Shown here piece after piece: positions 45,223 to 56,275 of a stretch of DNA of 64,000 nucleotides. The stretch's first letter is position 1; every line of letters begins with the position of its first letter. This stretch comes from Sclerotinia nivalis. Taxonomy: Eukaryota; Ascomycota; Leotiomycetes; Helotiales; Sclerotiniaceae. Below the pieces are notes generated by a model, which saw only the letters and a program-made list of their open reading frames with translations, ran no database searches and was not told the DNA's origin. Both the position numbers and the translations under genes were made by a program. The stretch is taken from NCBI GenBank assembly GCA_029531795.1, contig JAPEIS010000001.1, positions 1,426,001-1,490,000 on the forward strand, written 5' to 3'.

Positions 45223-45972
45223 ATGGCTACACATCACGATCCCACACTTGATCTCCCCCGACTACTCTGTCTCCACGGCGGAGGAACAAACGCCGTAATC
45301 TTCACCATGCAATGTCGCGTCCTCTCTTTACACCTAAGACCCTATTTCCGTCTCGTATATGTCGAAGCGCCGTTTGCATCTGGGGCCGGACCTGATGTCA
45401 CGAGTGTCTATGGGGATTTTGGACCTTTTAAACGCTGGCTGGGTTGGTTACCGGAACATGAAGTTTTAGATCCACGTGATGAGATTATTGCTATTGAAGA
45501 GAGTATTGAAAAAGCGATGAAAGAGGATGATGCGAAAGGGGCGACAGGGGGATGGGTGGGATTGCTGGGGTTCAGTCAGGGGGCGAAGATAGCGGGGAGT
45601 TTGTTGTTGAGGAGGCAGATTAGAGAAGAAGGGGGAAGGGATTTGGAGGGTCAGGATTGGAGGTTCGCGGTTTTGATGGCGGGAAGAGGGCCATTGGTTA
45701 GTTTGGAGAGAGATCAGGATAGATGGGGACCAGTGGATGAGAATGATGTTTTGACTTTGCCAACTATTCATGTTCATGGGATGAGAGATCCGGGATTGGA
45801 TTTACATAGGGAATTGCTCAAGATTTGGTGTGAGAAAGGAAGTACGCAGCTGGTTGAATGGAATGGCAATCATAGGATTCCGATCAAATCTGGGGATGTT
45901 GAAGCTGTGGTGAATCCTATGCTCGCATTGGCGAAAAAACTGGGAGTCTTGACAGTTGATCTGCCTGCTTGA
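45223..45972 (+). CDS. FSH1-family serine hydrolase
   Basis: Single-exon gene of 249 aa, complete for the family. It is an alpha/beta hydrolase of the FSH1 type, related to yeast Fsh1-3 and to thioesterase-like hydrolases of polyketide clusters. The N-terminal strand and oxyanion region is RLLCLHGGGTNAVIF; the nucleophile elbow is GFSQG with S118; D189 lies in IHVHGMRDPG; H217 lies in WNGNHRIP. No signal peptide, so cytosolic. The physiological substrate is unknown; no biosynthetic genes lie next to it, which argues against a cluster role. It is convergent with the BolA gene 400 bp away. Confidence 0.88.
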   Translation: MATHHDPTLDLPRLLCLHGGGTNAVIFTMQCRVLSLHLRPYFRLVYVEAPFASGAGPDVTSVYGDFGPFKRWLGWLPEHEVLDPRDEIIAIEESIEKAMKEDDAKGATGGWVGLLGFSQGAKIAGSLLLRRQIREEGGRDLEGQDWRFAVLMAGRGPLVSLERDQDRWGPVDENDVLTLPTIHVHGMRDPGLDLHRELLKIWCEKGSTQLVEWNGNHRIPIKSGDVEAVVNPMLALAKKLGVLTVDLPA

Positions 45973-46370
45973 TTTCATCGAGCATCTTTTCTTAGAACAT
46001 TTTGATCTTGGGTTGAAGACTAGCGCTGGAGCACATATAGAAAGGGGTCACAATAGACGATTTATCTTGATTAAATATGTGCTTGTCTTTGGGCGTAATA
46101 GGTTTGACAGAGGCGTGACTTGGACATTGAAGGGCAGACTGAATTGGTCCGGGTATATGCAGTTTCCGTAAAATTATCGCTGCAAGTATTCGCTCAACAT
46201 GTCCGCTGTGTATTTGCAGATCTGCCTTAAACTCCAACAGCCTCCAACCAACAGCATAAGTACATAGACAAGGCTTTACAGTCGTCTCCTTCGGTCATCC
46301 AATCTACCATTTTGTAAGGAACTTTCGAAGAGGGTATCTCAATCACCAGATAGAATCTTGAATGTCCTTC

Positions 46371-46823
46371 CTAAGGCCCACTTGCTTCAGCAACAACCTC
46401 TCCTTCTTCCTTCGCCTTCTCTCGCGCCTCTTCGTCGGGTGTCCTCGTCTTTAACTGTAAAGCATGAATTCCACCTTCTCTCGCCATTTCCTCCTTCAAC
46501 AAAGCATACACCATCCTATGTCTTGCCGGTTGCATCTTCTTGGCAAAAGCTTCCGAGGTGACCTCGACTCGGAAATGTGTTTCGTGAGATGTGGAACCAG
46601 CCATCGCTTTGTGATGTGAGTGTTTGGATGAATCATTGAATATTTCAAGACGGGTAGGTTTTAACTCTCCCGTTAGCTAAATAATATGTCAATGGCGGGG
46701 CAAGGTAGTGTTTGGGGGGAAGATACTCACTCGAGTGCGTATAATGTCTTCATAGGGAGTTTTGGACGCCATGATGGAGGATAGATGTCGCCGTGAGACA
46801 GCGGGGCAAAGTATGCGGAGCAT
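46371..46823 (-). CDS. BOL1: BolA-like protein (BolA1 type), probably mitochondrial
   Basis: Two exons, 46823-46731 and 46676-46371, with a 54-bp intron, giving 132 aa. The first 18 residues (MLRILCPAVSRRHLSSIM) are basic and non-acidic, consistent with a mitochondrial presequence; a second in-frame ATG at 46772 would give a shorter form. The BolA fold is clear: LKPTRLEIFNDSSKHSHHKA, ETHFRVEVTSEAF, then RHRMVYALLKEEM and GGIHALQLKTRTP. The Ser/His-rich KHSHH loop and the ETHFRV strand are typical of BolA1. These proteins pair with monothiol glutaredoxin Grx5 in delivery of 4Fe-4S clusters. It is divergent from the ACSF3-like gene. Distinction from Bol3 needs an alignment. Confidence 0.85.
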
Positions 46824-47301
46824 TAATCTATTGCTTCACAATAGATTGAGTAGAAGATGATGAACGTTTGATTGGTATGCAAACTATTCTGATATTGATT
46901 TTGAGGTTATTGCGTTACATGACAGCCTTGTCTGTCAAGGATTAAGGAAGGAGCCTTGTGTATTTTGAAGCTAGACTTTTTTAACCGACCCCGCCGCAAA
47001 CGTGGATGTTATCCGTAACCTTAGCCTTCCCGAATCAAAATTCTAGAACCTCAAAAGCCTTACTTCAGACAAGAATGTTTAAATGTCCATGTTACCAAAA
47101 CATGTTGACCAAAACATACGTTTTTATTTCAACGCGGACAATATTCAAGGTAGGAACATCAATGATATTTTAAAGTAGATTGGTCTCGACGGATATCTTA
47201 TTCCCAGCTCTTTTAACATATCAGCATCAACTCCACCTCGGACTTCGGACGACCACCTCGTTATTCGGTTTCATCTGCCATCCAATGAACCACCCTTACC
47301 A
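46824..47301. other. Divergent promoter region between BOL1 and the ACSF3-like gene
   Basis: About 480 bp between two start codons of genes for likely mitochondrial proteins pointing outward. No ORF or obvious repeat. It should hold both promoters. Confidence 0.55.
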
Positions 47302-49235
47302 ATGCCCCTCCAACGCCCCGTCGCCGCAATGTTGTGTACAAGAAGATCACCGTTACTTTTAACACGAAATCCATCATCATTCCTTTGCTCATCTTTCAAA
47401 ACCCCATTCACTCTCTTCAGTGCAAGAATGGCATCAACACTACCGAAACTACCCCTCTTCGAAGCTATCTCCAGCCACGATCCCAAATCGACATCAATTA
47501 TACATTCAGCATCCGGGAGACGGTTCACATATGGCCAATTACTACATGATGTGGCAGAAAGAAGGGATAAGCTCACAAACGAGGCTGGGCAAAAAGGATT
47601 AAAGGGAGAAAGGATTGCTTTTCTTGTAGAAAATAGCTATGATTATGTGGGTGCGCAACTCGAAATATCCATATTTTAAAAGAATGTAGATTAAGATAAT
47701 ACATAGTAACTTTACTCTCCATATTTGGTACACACTCTATAGCTGTTCCACTGTCACCAGCATTTCCTGCCCATGAATTACAATATATCTTGAACCAAAG
47801 TGAAGCTTCAATGCTATTGTCTTCAACTAAATTCGAGAGCAAGGCTCAAGAAGTGATGAATACTGGACCGGAGGCAAAACCTAAACATGTTAAGCTTGAG
47901 AAGAAGCTGGAGAACTTAGATTATGGAAAAGTCACGTTAGAAGGGCCATCAGAGGGTAAGGGCGGAATGATGTTGTACACATCAGGGACAACCAATAGAC
48001 CAGTGAGCTCTCCCAGTGGCCCAGTATATAGACATTTACTTACAGAAACCTAGAAAGGTGTCCTGCTTCCCCAATCCGTCTTGACAGCACAGTCAAAATC
48101 TCTGATCGAAGCTTGGGACTACAGTCCACAAGATCATCTCCTTCACGTCCTTCCGCTCCACCACATTCACGGCACCGTAAATGCCATCCTTGCCCCCCTA
48201 TTCACCGGTTCCACAATCGAGTTTCTCTTCCCTTTTAACGTCACAGCCGTTTGGCAACGCTTCGCTGCCCCTTTCTTGCCAAATCCCAAAACAAAAGAAC
48301 CCATCACATTCTTCACAGTCGTTCCTACCGTCTACAACCGTCTCCTGGCAACCCACAAAGACCTCCCTCCCGATGTTCAAACCGCAGCAAAAGAAGCCAT
48401 CACCCCCCAAAATCTCCGCCTCAACATTTCCGGCAGCGCCGCCCTTCCCACCCCCACCAAAAACGCCTGGTCCACCCTTTCCTCTAACAACATTCTCCTC
48501 GAACGCTACGGCATGACCGAAGTAGGCATGGCTCTCTCCTGCGGTCTGTCCCCCACAGACCGCGTAGACGGTAGCGTGGGCTGGCCTCTCCCCAGCGTGC
48601 AAGTCCGACTCGTGGACACCGAAACCAACGAAGTGATCCACCCGGGCTCAGAACTCGACGCCAACGGCAAAGAACGCGATGGGGAAATCCAACTCCGCGG
48701 CCCCACCATCTTCAAAGAATACTGGCGGAACCCAGAAGCCACACTCAAAGAACACGTTGAAGATGCCGATGGCGGCGGTCGCTGGTTCAAAACGGGCGAT
48801 GTAGCCGTTCGTCGCTATGTTGATGCTGCCGGAAAAAGTAACCAAGAATGGGCTAAAGGCCCCATGTATTTCATCCGCGGTCGCAAATCAGCCGATATCA
48901 TCAAATCCGGAGGAGAAAAAGTGAGCGCACTCGAAGTAGAACGGGAAATGTTATCGCTCCCCCAGATATCAGAATGCGCCGTCTGTGCCGTCCCATCGGG
49001 AAACTGGGGCCAAAAAGTCGGAGTGGTAGTGGTATTAAATGAAGAATATCTACAGGGTAAGAAATGGGGACCGCTAGATATGAGAAGAGCGCTTAGGGAA
49101 CGCTTGGCGGCTTATAAAATCCCGCAGGTGATGAGGCTTGTGGAATCTATTCCGAGGAATGCCATGGGGAAGATTAATAAAAAGGAGCTGGTCAAGAGCG
49201 TTTTTGTAGATGATGTTAGTGGGGATGAGATGTAG
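47302..49235 (+). CDS. ACSF3-like malonyl-CoA/acyl-CoA synthetase, mitochondrial
   Basis: Three exons, 47302-47650, 47707-48002 and 48054-49235, giving up to 608 aa. The N-terminus (ATG at 47302 or 47329) is rich in Arg, Ser and Leu before MASTLPKLPLF, as in a mitochondrial presequence. AMP-binding motifs: P-loop MLYTSGTTNRP joined by intron 2 to KGVLLPQ; LPLHHIHGTVNAI; RYGMTEVGMALS; TGDVAVR; and the catalytic Lys in NAMGKINKKEL. The HHIHG and RYGMTE blocks match ACSF3/malonyl-CoA synthetase rather than fatty-acyl ligases. It probably activates malonate or a related acid in mitochondria for lipoylation-linked or elongation chemistry. Frames join cleanly at both introns. Codon use in exon 3 is more C-rich than in its neighbours. 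It is divergent from BOL1. Confidence 0.9.
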
Positions 49236-50071
49236 CGTTTTATTTCTTTCTTTCTGTATGATGTGATTGAGAGAGAGATGAAGAGATGATGGATGGATGG
49301 ATAGCATCATCGCAGTTAAAAGATTGCACGTAACGTAAATACAATCGACGTATAAGATCCGACGCAAACTACCTCTGCAATCCCTCACTCCTGTTTTTGT
49401 GTATGGCCATGCGTAGGAAATGCATTCCATATATCACCCATCACGCGAATACAGCAAACTGTACAGCCTTGAGGGTATCCAGAGAGAACTGACAAGACAC
49501 ATTGTACAAGGAGAAAAAACAAAACAACGGCCTCGGGGAACATGAATGAGTTCGCTTAAATATACATCAAGTTTTACATCACCCTTGATATAGACTTCAG
49601 ATATGACTATCAATAGACACAGCCTCAAGACTACATCCACCAGTCTTTATCACATATGACCAGGTGTCAAAATTTCACCCTCGTCATCTCAATGGATATG
49701 TATCTTTTGATTTCTTGATTCACGCCTTTTGCATCTCTATAAACACACTTCGGATATCTGAGCCTATATTGCCCAGTGTGGAATAACGCCATGCATAAAA
49801 TAACCACCACCAAAAGCAGTAGTGTAGTAGCAGAGCAATAAAAACAATATGGCATAAATACTCCTCCCCCCATGATATTAGGAGGCCAAGCTAAGGTATT
49901 GCCTTCAATAATGTATGCAAATATAGCCCTGAAAACCAGAAACCTTTGTTGAACCGCCTTCCATTTAGCCCTAGCCTAGTTTCGTGCTATCTTCGCAAAG
50001 GAGAGGACCACGGAATCGTAACACAGGTAAAAAAAGAATCGTGTCTTATCTCATGTACATGTCGAAAGTGT
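49236..50071. other. Intergenic between convergent ACSF3-like and eIF4E genes
   Basis: About 830 bp with both 3' UTRs. A gatggatggatgg microsatellite lies near 49285-49300. The ORFs minus 49074-49430 and 49434-49873 are not convincing. Confidence 0.5.
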
Positions 50072-50975
50072 CTAGACTGAATACTTGGCCTTGGCACGAG
50101 TGCTGCCGCTGTGTGCACTATCGGTGTGACCAGAAAATTCGACCGGCTCTGATGCTGGGAGCTTCAAGACTTCCTTGAACTTTTTGCCGATGTTCATCAG
50201 GATCTCTTTGCCCTTGTCGGTGGATCTTCCCTTGCCTCCAGCGACATCACCATCTCCACCGCCCGGAATGCTCTTGCCGATTGTGCGAGTCCATACACCA
50301 ACACGGTAAAATCCTTTTCTGACGTTGACAACGACACCCATCACCTCTCCATCATCCTCTTCCTCGAGAGTCTCTCCAATAGCTGCTAACATGACATGAA
50401 GCCAAAGTTCATCGATGGGGACGTTGCGCTTCTCCTTGAATTGATATGACCACTTTCCTCCATGTTTGTTTTGTTGATCCTCCCATTCTGGTCGAACTCC
50501 TTCCTTGAAAAGATGGTAATCGGACTTGAGAGCGAGTTCAGAAGTTGGTGCAATGTTGTTCTGCAAAAAAAAAAAAATTTGTTAGCCAAGCTAAAGACGA
50601 TAAGCAATGACAACCTGCTCAAAACAATATACTTACATATACACCCCAGAATTCCTCGACAGAGTTGAATGTGATAACTTCCTTCAAAAGATCATTCCAG
50701 TTATCACCCTACATATAACTAAGTCAGTATGCTACCTAGCAAATTTTGATGGTAGATAAAACTACCTTTCCACTAGGTGGCTTTGTGAACCACAAAGTCC
50801 ATTTGTTCATCAAAGGATGCTTAACATTGAAGTTATCTTTGTCATGAAAGACAGTAATTTGCTCGCCATCGGTAGCTGGTTTGGTATTCTCGTCCGAATT
50901 GCTGGCGCCTTCAGGTGAGATTGGAATGGTTGACAAGTCAACTTGTTCACCAGCTGGTGCTGCGACGGCTGCCAT
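50072..50975 (-). CDS. Translation initiation factor eIF4E
   Basis: Three exons, 50975-50766, 50708-50637 and 50560-50072, giving 256 aa. An Ala/Glu/Thr-rich leader of about 50 residues precedes the core. Core motifs are VKHPLMNKWTLWFTKPPSGK, NWNDLLKEVITFNSVEEFWG, then RPEWEDQQNKHGGKWSYQFK, LWLHVMLAAIGETLEEEDDG and YRVGVWTRT. The conserved Trp residues for cap stacking (WTLW, W in EEFWG, PEWED) and the dorsal WGVY helix face for eIF4G binding are present. It binds the m7G cap of mRNA in eIF4F. An unusual run of 13 T immediately precedes the AG of intron 2 on the coding strand. Unusually, a Gly-rich acidic insert (GGGDGDVAGG) lies near the C-terminus. Confidence 0.93.
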
Positions 50976-51869
50976 GTTTGTATGATATTCGAAGTTGAAG
51001 TAAGATCAAGTGTTTGACAGATGTTAAGAAGAAGGGCGAGCAAGAGTTAAGTGAGATGAGTGGAATCGGGTCAACGTAGAGTTCTTGTGCTTTGGCAGAA
51101 TTGAATGTGAGGCTAGTCGAAATTCTATTTCCGTGGCGGGGTGATGAGTGAATAAATAAGTAAATAGTCTTAAGACGAGTGTGCTCGGTTCGCTTTCTTT
51201 TGATTCGATCGACTTGTTGCTCCAGGCAAAACGTCTAAGTTGTATGTTTTGGAGAATATCGTTCTCTTGTCGTTTTGAGATCCTGAATTTTTTATTTGTT
51301 AGCACTTTCTTGAATTTTTCTGGAAATGCGATGCGACTAGACTTGCAATTACCCGCGTGTTGATGGTGGCCCTTGCTGTTTAAAGGCTCGGCTCATGCCT
51401 TGTGGTTAGTGAGATGCTATTCACGTGATTTAAGTACTTGTTGATCGACAACTTTATTAGTTGGGCCGCTGTCGAAAAGTTGGAAGTTGACAGAGATTTA
51501 TAGGAACGTTGATAAAAGAAAGGTATAAATTAATGGCCGACTCTGTAAAAACCAAATGTTCGTCTATATGACAGGACCGCGGAGAATATTCCACAATCAG
51601 ATATCAAATAGCAGAATCCATTATACATCACCCATTCATACACTCAAAATAACATAGAAAATTATTTCTCCCTTCCCAAATGCATTGCTTGATATATGAT
51701 CTAGACTTCTATATCTTTGATATAACTGAAGCAAATCCTAAACGCCTCGCTATGATATGATGTTGTACCTTTAAAGGTCTATCGAGTCGAGATCTTGTGA
51801 AATCTACGAAGTCGTCCTTCTCCAAAGTATACAACCAAACCCAATCTCTAACCATGTATATACATGTTT
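50976..51869. other. Intergenic, no gene seen; eIF4E promoter
   Basis: About 890 bp between the eIF4E start and the 3' end of the Sym1 gene, both on the minus strand. No ORF of coding character; minus 51024-51305 overlaps the likely 5' UTR. Confidence 0.5.
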
Positions 51870-52568
51870 TTAAAGCTCCTTGACCTTCTCTACCACTTTC
51901 TCAACTGTAACATCCGACTTGCGACCATTCAAGTAACTGAGGTAGCAGTTCCAACCCAAGGAGACGATGTTGACAACCAAAACTCTGTGCTCAAGAGGAA
52001 CGAGCTTGAAGTTGACAGCTTGAACAGCAGGCCAGATCATATAATTCTTTTGAAGGGCAGTAGAGTAGTTTGCTTCGAGCTTTTTCTTAGGATCACTTCC
52101 TTCGAGGACAGACATGGTGGTAAGGAACAAGCCCAAGTTGAGAGGGGCGACAATACATTGATCGGCTGCGACTCGAGCTGCCATTTCGAGATTCTTGTTC
52201 TTCAAGACGACGTGGTTTTGGAGGAATTTAAACCAGTTGGTAGCGATTGGACCGAATATAGCTAAACATCATTCATTAACACCTGTTTCCCATCTTATAT
52301 CTAGCTCTTTTGTACATACCACCACCGTAAAGTGCCATGCGACCTGTGCGAGCGATTTCATGGTCGTTAATGCCCTTCTTTTCGACCAATTGTTGTGCCA
52401 ATACATCTCCAGTTGCGAAAAGAACTGCCGATGTAATACTTTGAGTAAGGACAGGGCGAGCTGCCAACTTCATTTGATACCTTTCACATTGATGTTAGCT
52501 ATCAATCGTGGAACTTATGATATCAGTGGCTGCACAAGAGATAAGAGAAATGCTCACCAACGCAACAT
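51870..52568 (-). CDS. SYM1: Mpv17/PMP22-family inner-membrane protein (Sym1)
   Basis: Three exons, 52568-52558, 52480-52320 and 52261-51870, giving 187 aa. The first coding exon is just 11 nt (ATG TTG CGT TG), spliced to restore [20 protein letters not shown]. Family features are the start [46 protein letters not shown], and the C-terminal signature [20 protein letters not shown] followed by [10 protein letters not shown]. Four membrane segments are expected. In yeast Sym1 sits in the mitochondrial inner membrane and is needed for growth on ethanol under heat stress. Very short first exons are easily missed; without it, the next ATG gives a truncated N-terminus. Confidence 0.9.
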
Positions 52569-53522
52569 CTTGTGCTTAATTATTTGAAAACTTGACAGAT
52601 TTTCGAAATTATATCCCCGTTATTTGAGTCTGGAAGTGACAGAAATATAGGACAAAATATGGATTTTGATTAAGTAGGTACTAGGTAAGTGGGTAGGTAG
52701 GTAGGTATGAATTGTAATGTTTTTAAGACCAATATTCGAGTAGCACATTTAAATAAATAAATTATTATCCTTGGCAGAAGATCTACGATAAGGGGTTCAT
52801 GGTGCTAGCAAGGTTCATACGGCGACATCGGATTGTCGGATTCATCGAATTGCCCAAATTTAGAAGTCCCCGTGTTGCGGAGAAAAAGGCTAATGTTAAG
52901 GAGTGGTGGTCATGCAGATGAAATGTCTTTCTCTACTGGTACGGACAGATGAGTGAATTTGAAAATTGCACTTACGGTCTAAAATAATGATATTGTACTG
53001 CTGAATGAAGAGACCACAAATAAGATGCTGAAAGACAAACTACTCGAAAGACCCCATACTTGGTAAGACATAGAGCATGATATGTTTAAAGCACAAAATC
53101 CCTCTGGGATCATCTTTTCTTATTGTCTACTACATACAGCATTGATGCTTGGAATCATTTTCATAAGGTATTTACAAGTACCCTTTGCTATCTACTGTCT
53201 ATCTCATTGCTCTTCTATATATACATAATATTTGTCCCGCTCCTCATTCCATCTCTTTCTCGCAGGATTCATTCCTTTATCGTTCAACTAACGATTTACA
53301 TTTCCCATCTCTTCACAACATCCTGCAACTCTTAAAGCCTCTCTGTTGTGGCTGGGTGCATATCCAATTAACCCAGGAGTTTGTGGCTCTTCGGCCAAGG
53401 TCATGAATCATAAATCATGCATGCTAGATGGCATCTTTCGAATAACAGACATCAACTCAAAGATTTTGAGGGATGACTGGTTTCAATGTCCAACAGCATT
53501 GCTTCTCTCCTATTGAGCAATG
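52569..53522. other. Intergenic, no gene seen; (tagg)n microsatellite
   Basis: About 950 bp. A taggtaggtaggta run lies at about 52690-52710. Short ORFs + 53123-53406 are not convincing. It holds the SYM1 promoter and the 3' flank of the transporter gene. Confidence 0.5.
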
Positions 53523-55528
53523 TTACATAATTTCGCTTGCGAACTTGCTTCTCAGGCGAATGGTCGGTCCGTACAGAGTCAATACCCAAGGTACTATGGT
53601 CAACAACGCTCCGATACCACCAAGCAAAGATGCTGCTCCCTGGAACGTGATATTGTTGAACATGACAGTAGTAACGAGAGGGAATATCCCGGCCAAAACA
53701 TTACGGCAGAAACTCTGAGCCGCAAGAGCAGATGACGCATATCTATGATAAGTGTCTGCGAGGTAATTGAACGTTGCGAGATAAATAGAATAAATGCCCA
53801 TTGTTGCGCAACCAATAGCAAGAGTAGGAACTATCCAAGGTATCGAAGAGAATTGTGTCCACTAAAACGATAGTCAATCAAGTTGTTCCCAAAACAACAA
53901 CCGGAAGGAAGGGTATATTACTTACGCCGAACCAGAAAAGACCGATAGGCAGCAAAGCCGATTGGAAACAAGCGAAGTACAATCTTGCTTCTGGAGACGA
54001 CAGATCAATGTTTCTTCGAATTATGCCCGGATTCTTCTTGTCCTTGGACGACCAATTGAGATATCTAGCGAGCCATCGGTCTTGATAGATAGAAACAAAA
54101 GTGGATATCATAGCTGCAATCGACAGAGCAGCAAACACTGCACCCGACTGCTGAAGATTAAAGCCATGTGAAGTCTCAAATACCAAAGGAATTGAACCAC
54201 TAGGATGGTTGTACATTAGCACATATAAGAAACAAAGCTTCCAAATCATGGAATAGCAAATCACTTACAAAGTCAAATAGAGCACCGCCCAAGCAAAGGC
54301 AACCCATAGACTAAAGAAAAACACCACCGACTCTGTGAACAGAAGATGGAATGGGCGGTATACAGAAATTTTAACCATCTGGGAGAGCGATTCTCGTTCT
54401 TCATCAGCCTTAACCTTCCATCTGATTCGCTGCGACTCAAATTTCTCGTCTAATGTCGACATTGGCATGTCAATGCCAAAAAAGCCTGCCTGTTCTCGAT
54501 CTTCGTACCACTTGTTCAAACAGTGTGCTTTCCTACTCAACAGTATGCTACCTCTCGTTTCTGGGAAAAAGAGTGTTATGGCCTACATGAAGTACACATT
54601 AGTATCTTCTTCAGTTGAGCTTGGAACTGGATCCAAAAAAAATACGCACAACAAGCAGGAGTCCATTTGTGATAACCTGAACCCAAAATACCCATCGCCA
54701 GGATGTGTTTTGCGCGATGAAGCCACTCACCAATGGCCCCAAGCCAGTGCCGAAAAGTGCTGAACCGGAGAATAAGGCCTAAAGTCGGGTTAGTTAAAGA
54801 CACCTTGACGAGTCTTAAATCCCCATAACTACCATAGATGTGTTTCGGCCCTCCTTATGATGAATGTCGCTGATGACCCCACCAACCATTGTTGAAAACA
54901 CAGAACTTCCACAGCCAACAAAGAATCTGGCGACGAGCATGCCGGGATAAGATCGAGTCACAGCACAGCAAATCTGGGTGATAAAGAATAGCACGCCTGA
55001 AGCTATGAATATTGGCTTTCGTCCATTCAACTCAGAAAAGGGAGCTAGAACCATGGGAGCAATAGCAAAACCAAAGCAGAAAGTTGTGATGCCAACCAAA
55101 ATCGCAACGTCAGAAACGTGCCAAAGTGCCGACATTTGCTTGACAGCTGGAGAATATGCACCGGCGGTGAAGGCTGTGACCAGAGTGGCTATACAAGAAA
55201 GGAAGACCGTAAATCGTTTGCGGCCTTCTGTCCAGTCAAATGGTGAAGTAAACCTCTTTAAGTCTGGCCGCGGCGGTGCCGTTGCTGATGAATTGGTGGA
55301 TGAAATGTTGCTCGTTGGTGAAGGGATTGATGTTTCGAATGTTAGATAGTGATGAATGATTGGACTTGACAAATTAAGTGCATTTTTCGTCGATGGAACC
55401 TTTGTGTATTGGCTATAAAACTCCAACCTTTTTTGTCCATCGTCTTCAAAATCCGTCGTTGAGTCAGATATGGAAGTGTGCTTAAGGTCACCACGAGACG
55501 ACATATCCAATTCTATGTCGTCGCCCAT
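53523..55528 (-). CDS. MFS drug/polyamine-type transporter (DHA1)
   Basis: Five exons, 55528-54833, 54778-54650, 54582-54269, 54199-53926 and 53861-53523, giving 583 aa. The long polar N-terminus (about 110 residues, Ser/Thr/Asp-rich) precedes 12 predicted helices starting at KRFTVFLSCIATLVTAFTAG. DHA1 marks include AYSPAVKQMSALWHVSDVAI, FGFAIAPMVLAPFSELNGRK (the loop 2-3 Gly-Arg-Lys motif), GMLVARFFVGCGSSVFSTMV and FGTGLGPLVSGFIAQNTSWR. A central cytosolic loop with acidic and Arg/Lys stretches separates the halves. It resembles the Tpo1-Tpo4/Flu1 group of polyamine or multidrug exporters; substrate cannot be told. No stops in any exon and all junctions keep frame, so it appears functional. 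I chose the ATG at 55528 (MGDDIELDMSS) over one in the 5' UTR. Confidence 0.88.
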
Positions 55529-56165
55529 TCTGCGTTGCTCAAGATTATACAGCCAGCAGGATTGAATGTTCCAACAATGTATTCTTAGATTGGAATTCGA
55601 TAGCAGCAAATATTAAGCATCAAGCACTATACAGATAGGCAAATATAAATTTGATACAGCTTGAGAAGAGAAAAAGCAATGACTTACGTAGTAATGGAAA
55701 GATAGTATATTGACTAACATTGACTAAGACTATTACCTATTTACCTATTATCTACCTATTTCCGTGAAAGCCAGAACCTTTTTTATGAAGGCTTTTCCGC
55801 AGATCCCACTGAATTAGGCCATGATAAGTTAGATGACCCGTATCTAGCTAGAGAACGAACTGCGGCTCAGGGAATTGGCTGCAGAACTGCGGATTTAACA
55901 CCGAACTTTCAAATTTAAGATCTTTATTCCCGGCTCCAAGGTTGGTCATGGTGGGTCGGTCTCTCTCGGAGAAGTGGGGTATAAAGTAGGAGGAGGGGAT
56001 CTTGGCTCAATTTAATAAACTGCACGTTTAACCCAAGCTTACGTGATGCATGTTGGCAAGGCATATAGCTGAAAAGGGAAAAAGGGAAAGAAGATGGACG
56101 GCATGGTTGCGCCCTATCCAAGCCATTGGTAAATATAATCAATATCAATATATCAAGTTTTGGTA
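55529..56165. other. Intergenic, no gene seen
   Basis: About 640 bp between the transporter start and the left end of the transposon; promoter of the transporter gene. A direct acctattacctatt-type repeat lies near 55735-55760. Confidence 0.5.
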
Positions 56166-56225
56166 ACGTGATTTATCAGTGGGTCGGCCATATCAGTGGG
56201 TCGGCCACTTTTACCTCGAATTATT
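56166..56225 (+). repeat. Left terminal inverted repeat of the Fot1/pogo element
   Basis: Contains two perfect tandem copies of a 17-bp unit (tatcagtgggtcggcca) at 56174-56190 and 56191-56207, a plausible pair of transposase-binding sites. The right TIR carries the same pair with two substitutions in the inner copy. Confidence 0.9.
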
Positions 56226-56275
56226 GATTTAAAGCTATATTATTCAACAAAAACTAAATCAATTGATTGAAACTA

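Noticed and set aside
48198..48641. 147-aa ORF antisense to the ACSF3-like gene
   Set aside because: Gly/Val/Cys-rich antisense shadow caused by the C-rich codons of exon 3.
54978..55349. 123-aa ORF antisense to the MFS transporter
   Set aside because: Antisense shadow; the minus strand has clear MFS motifs over the same bases.
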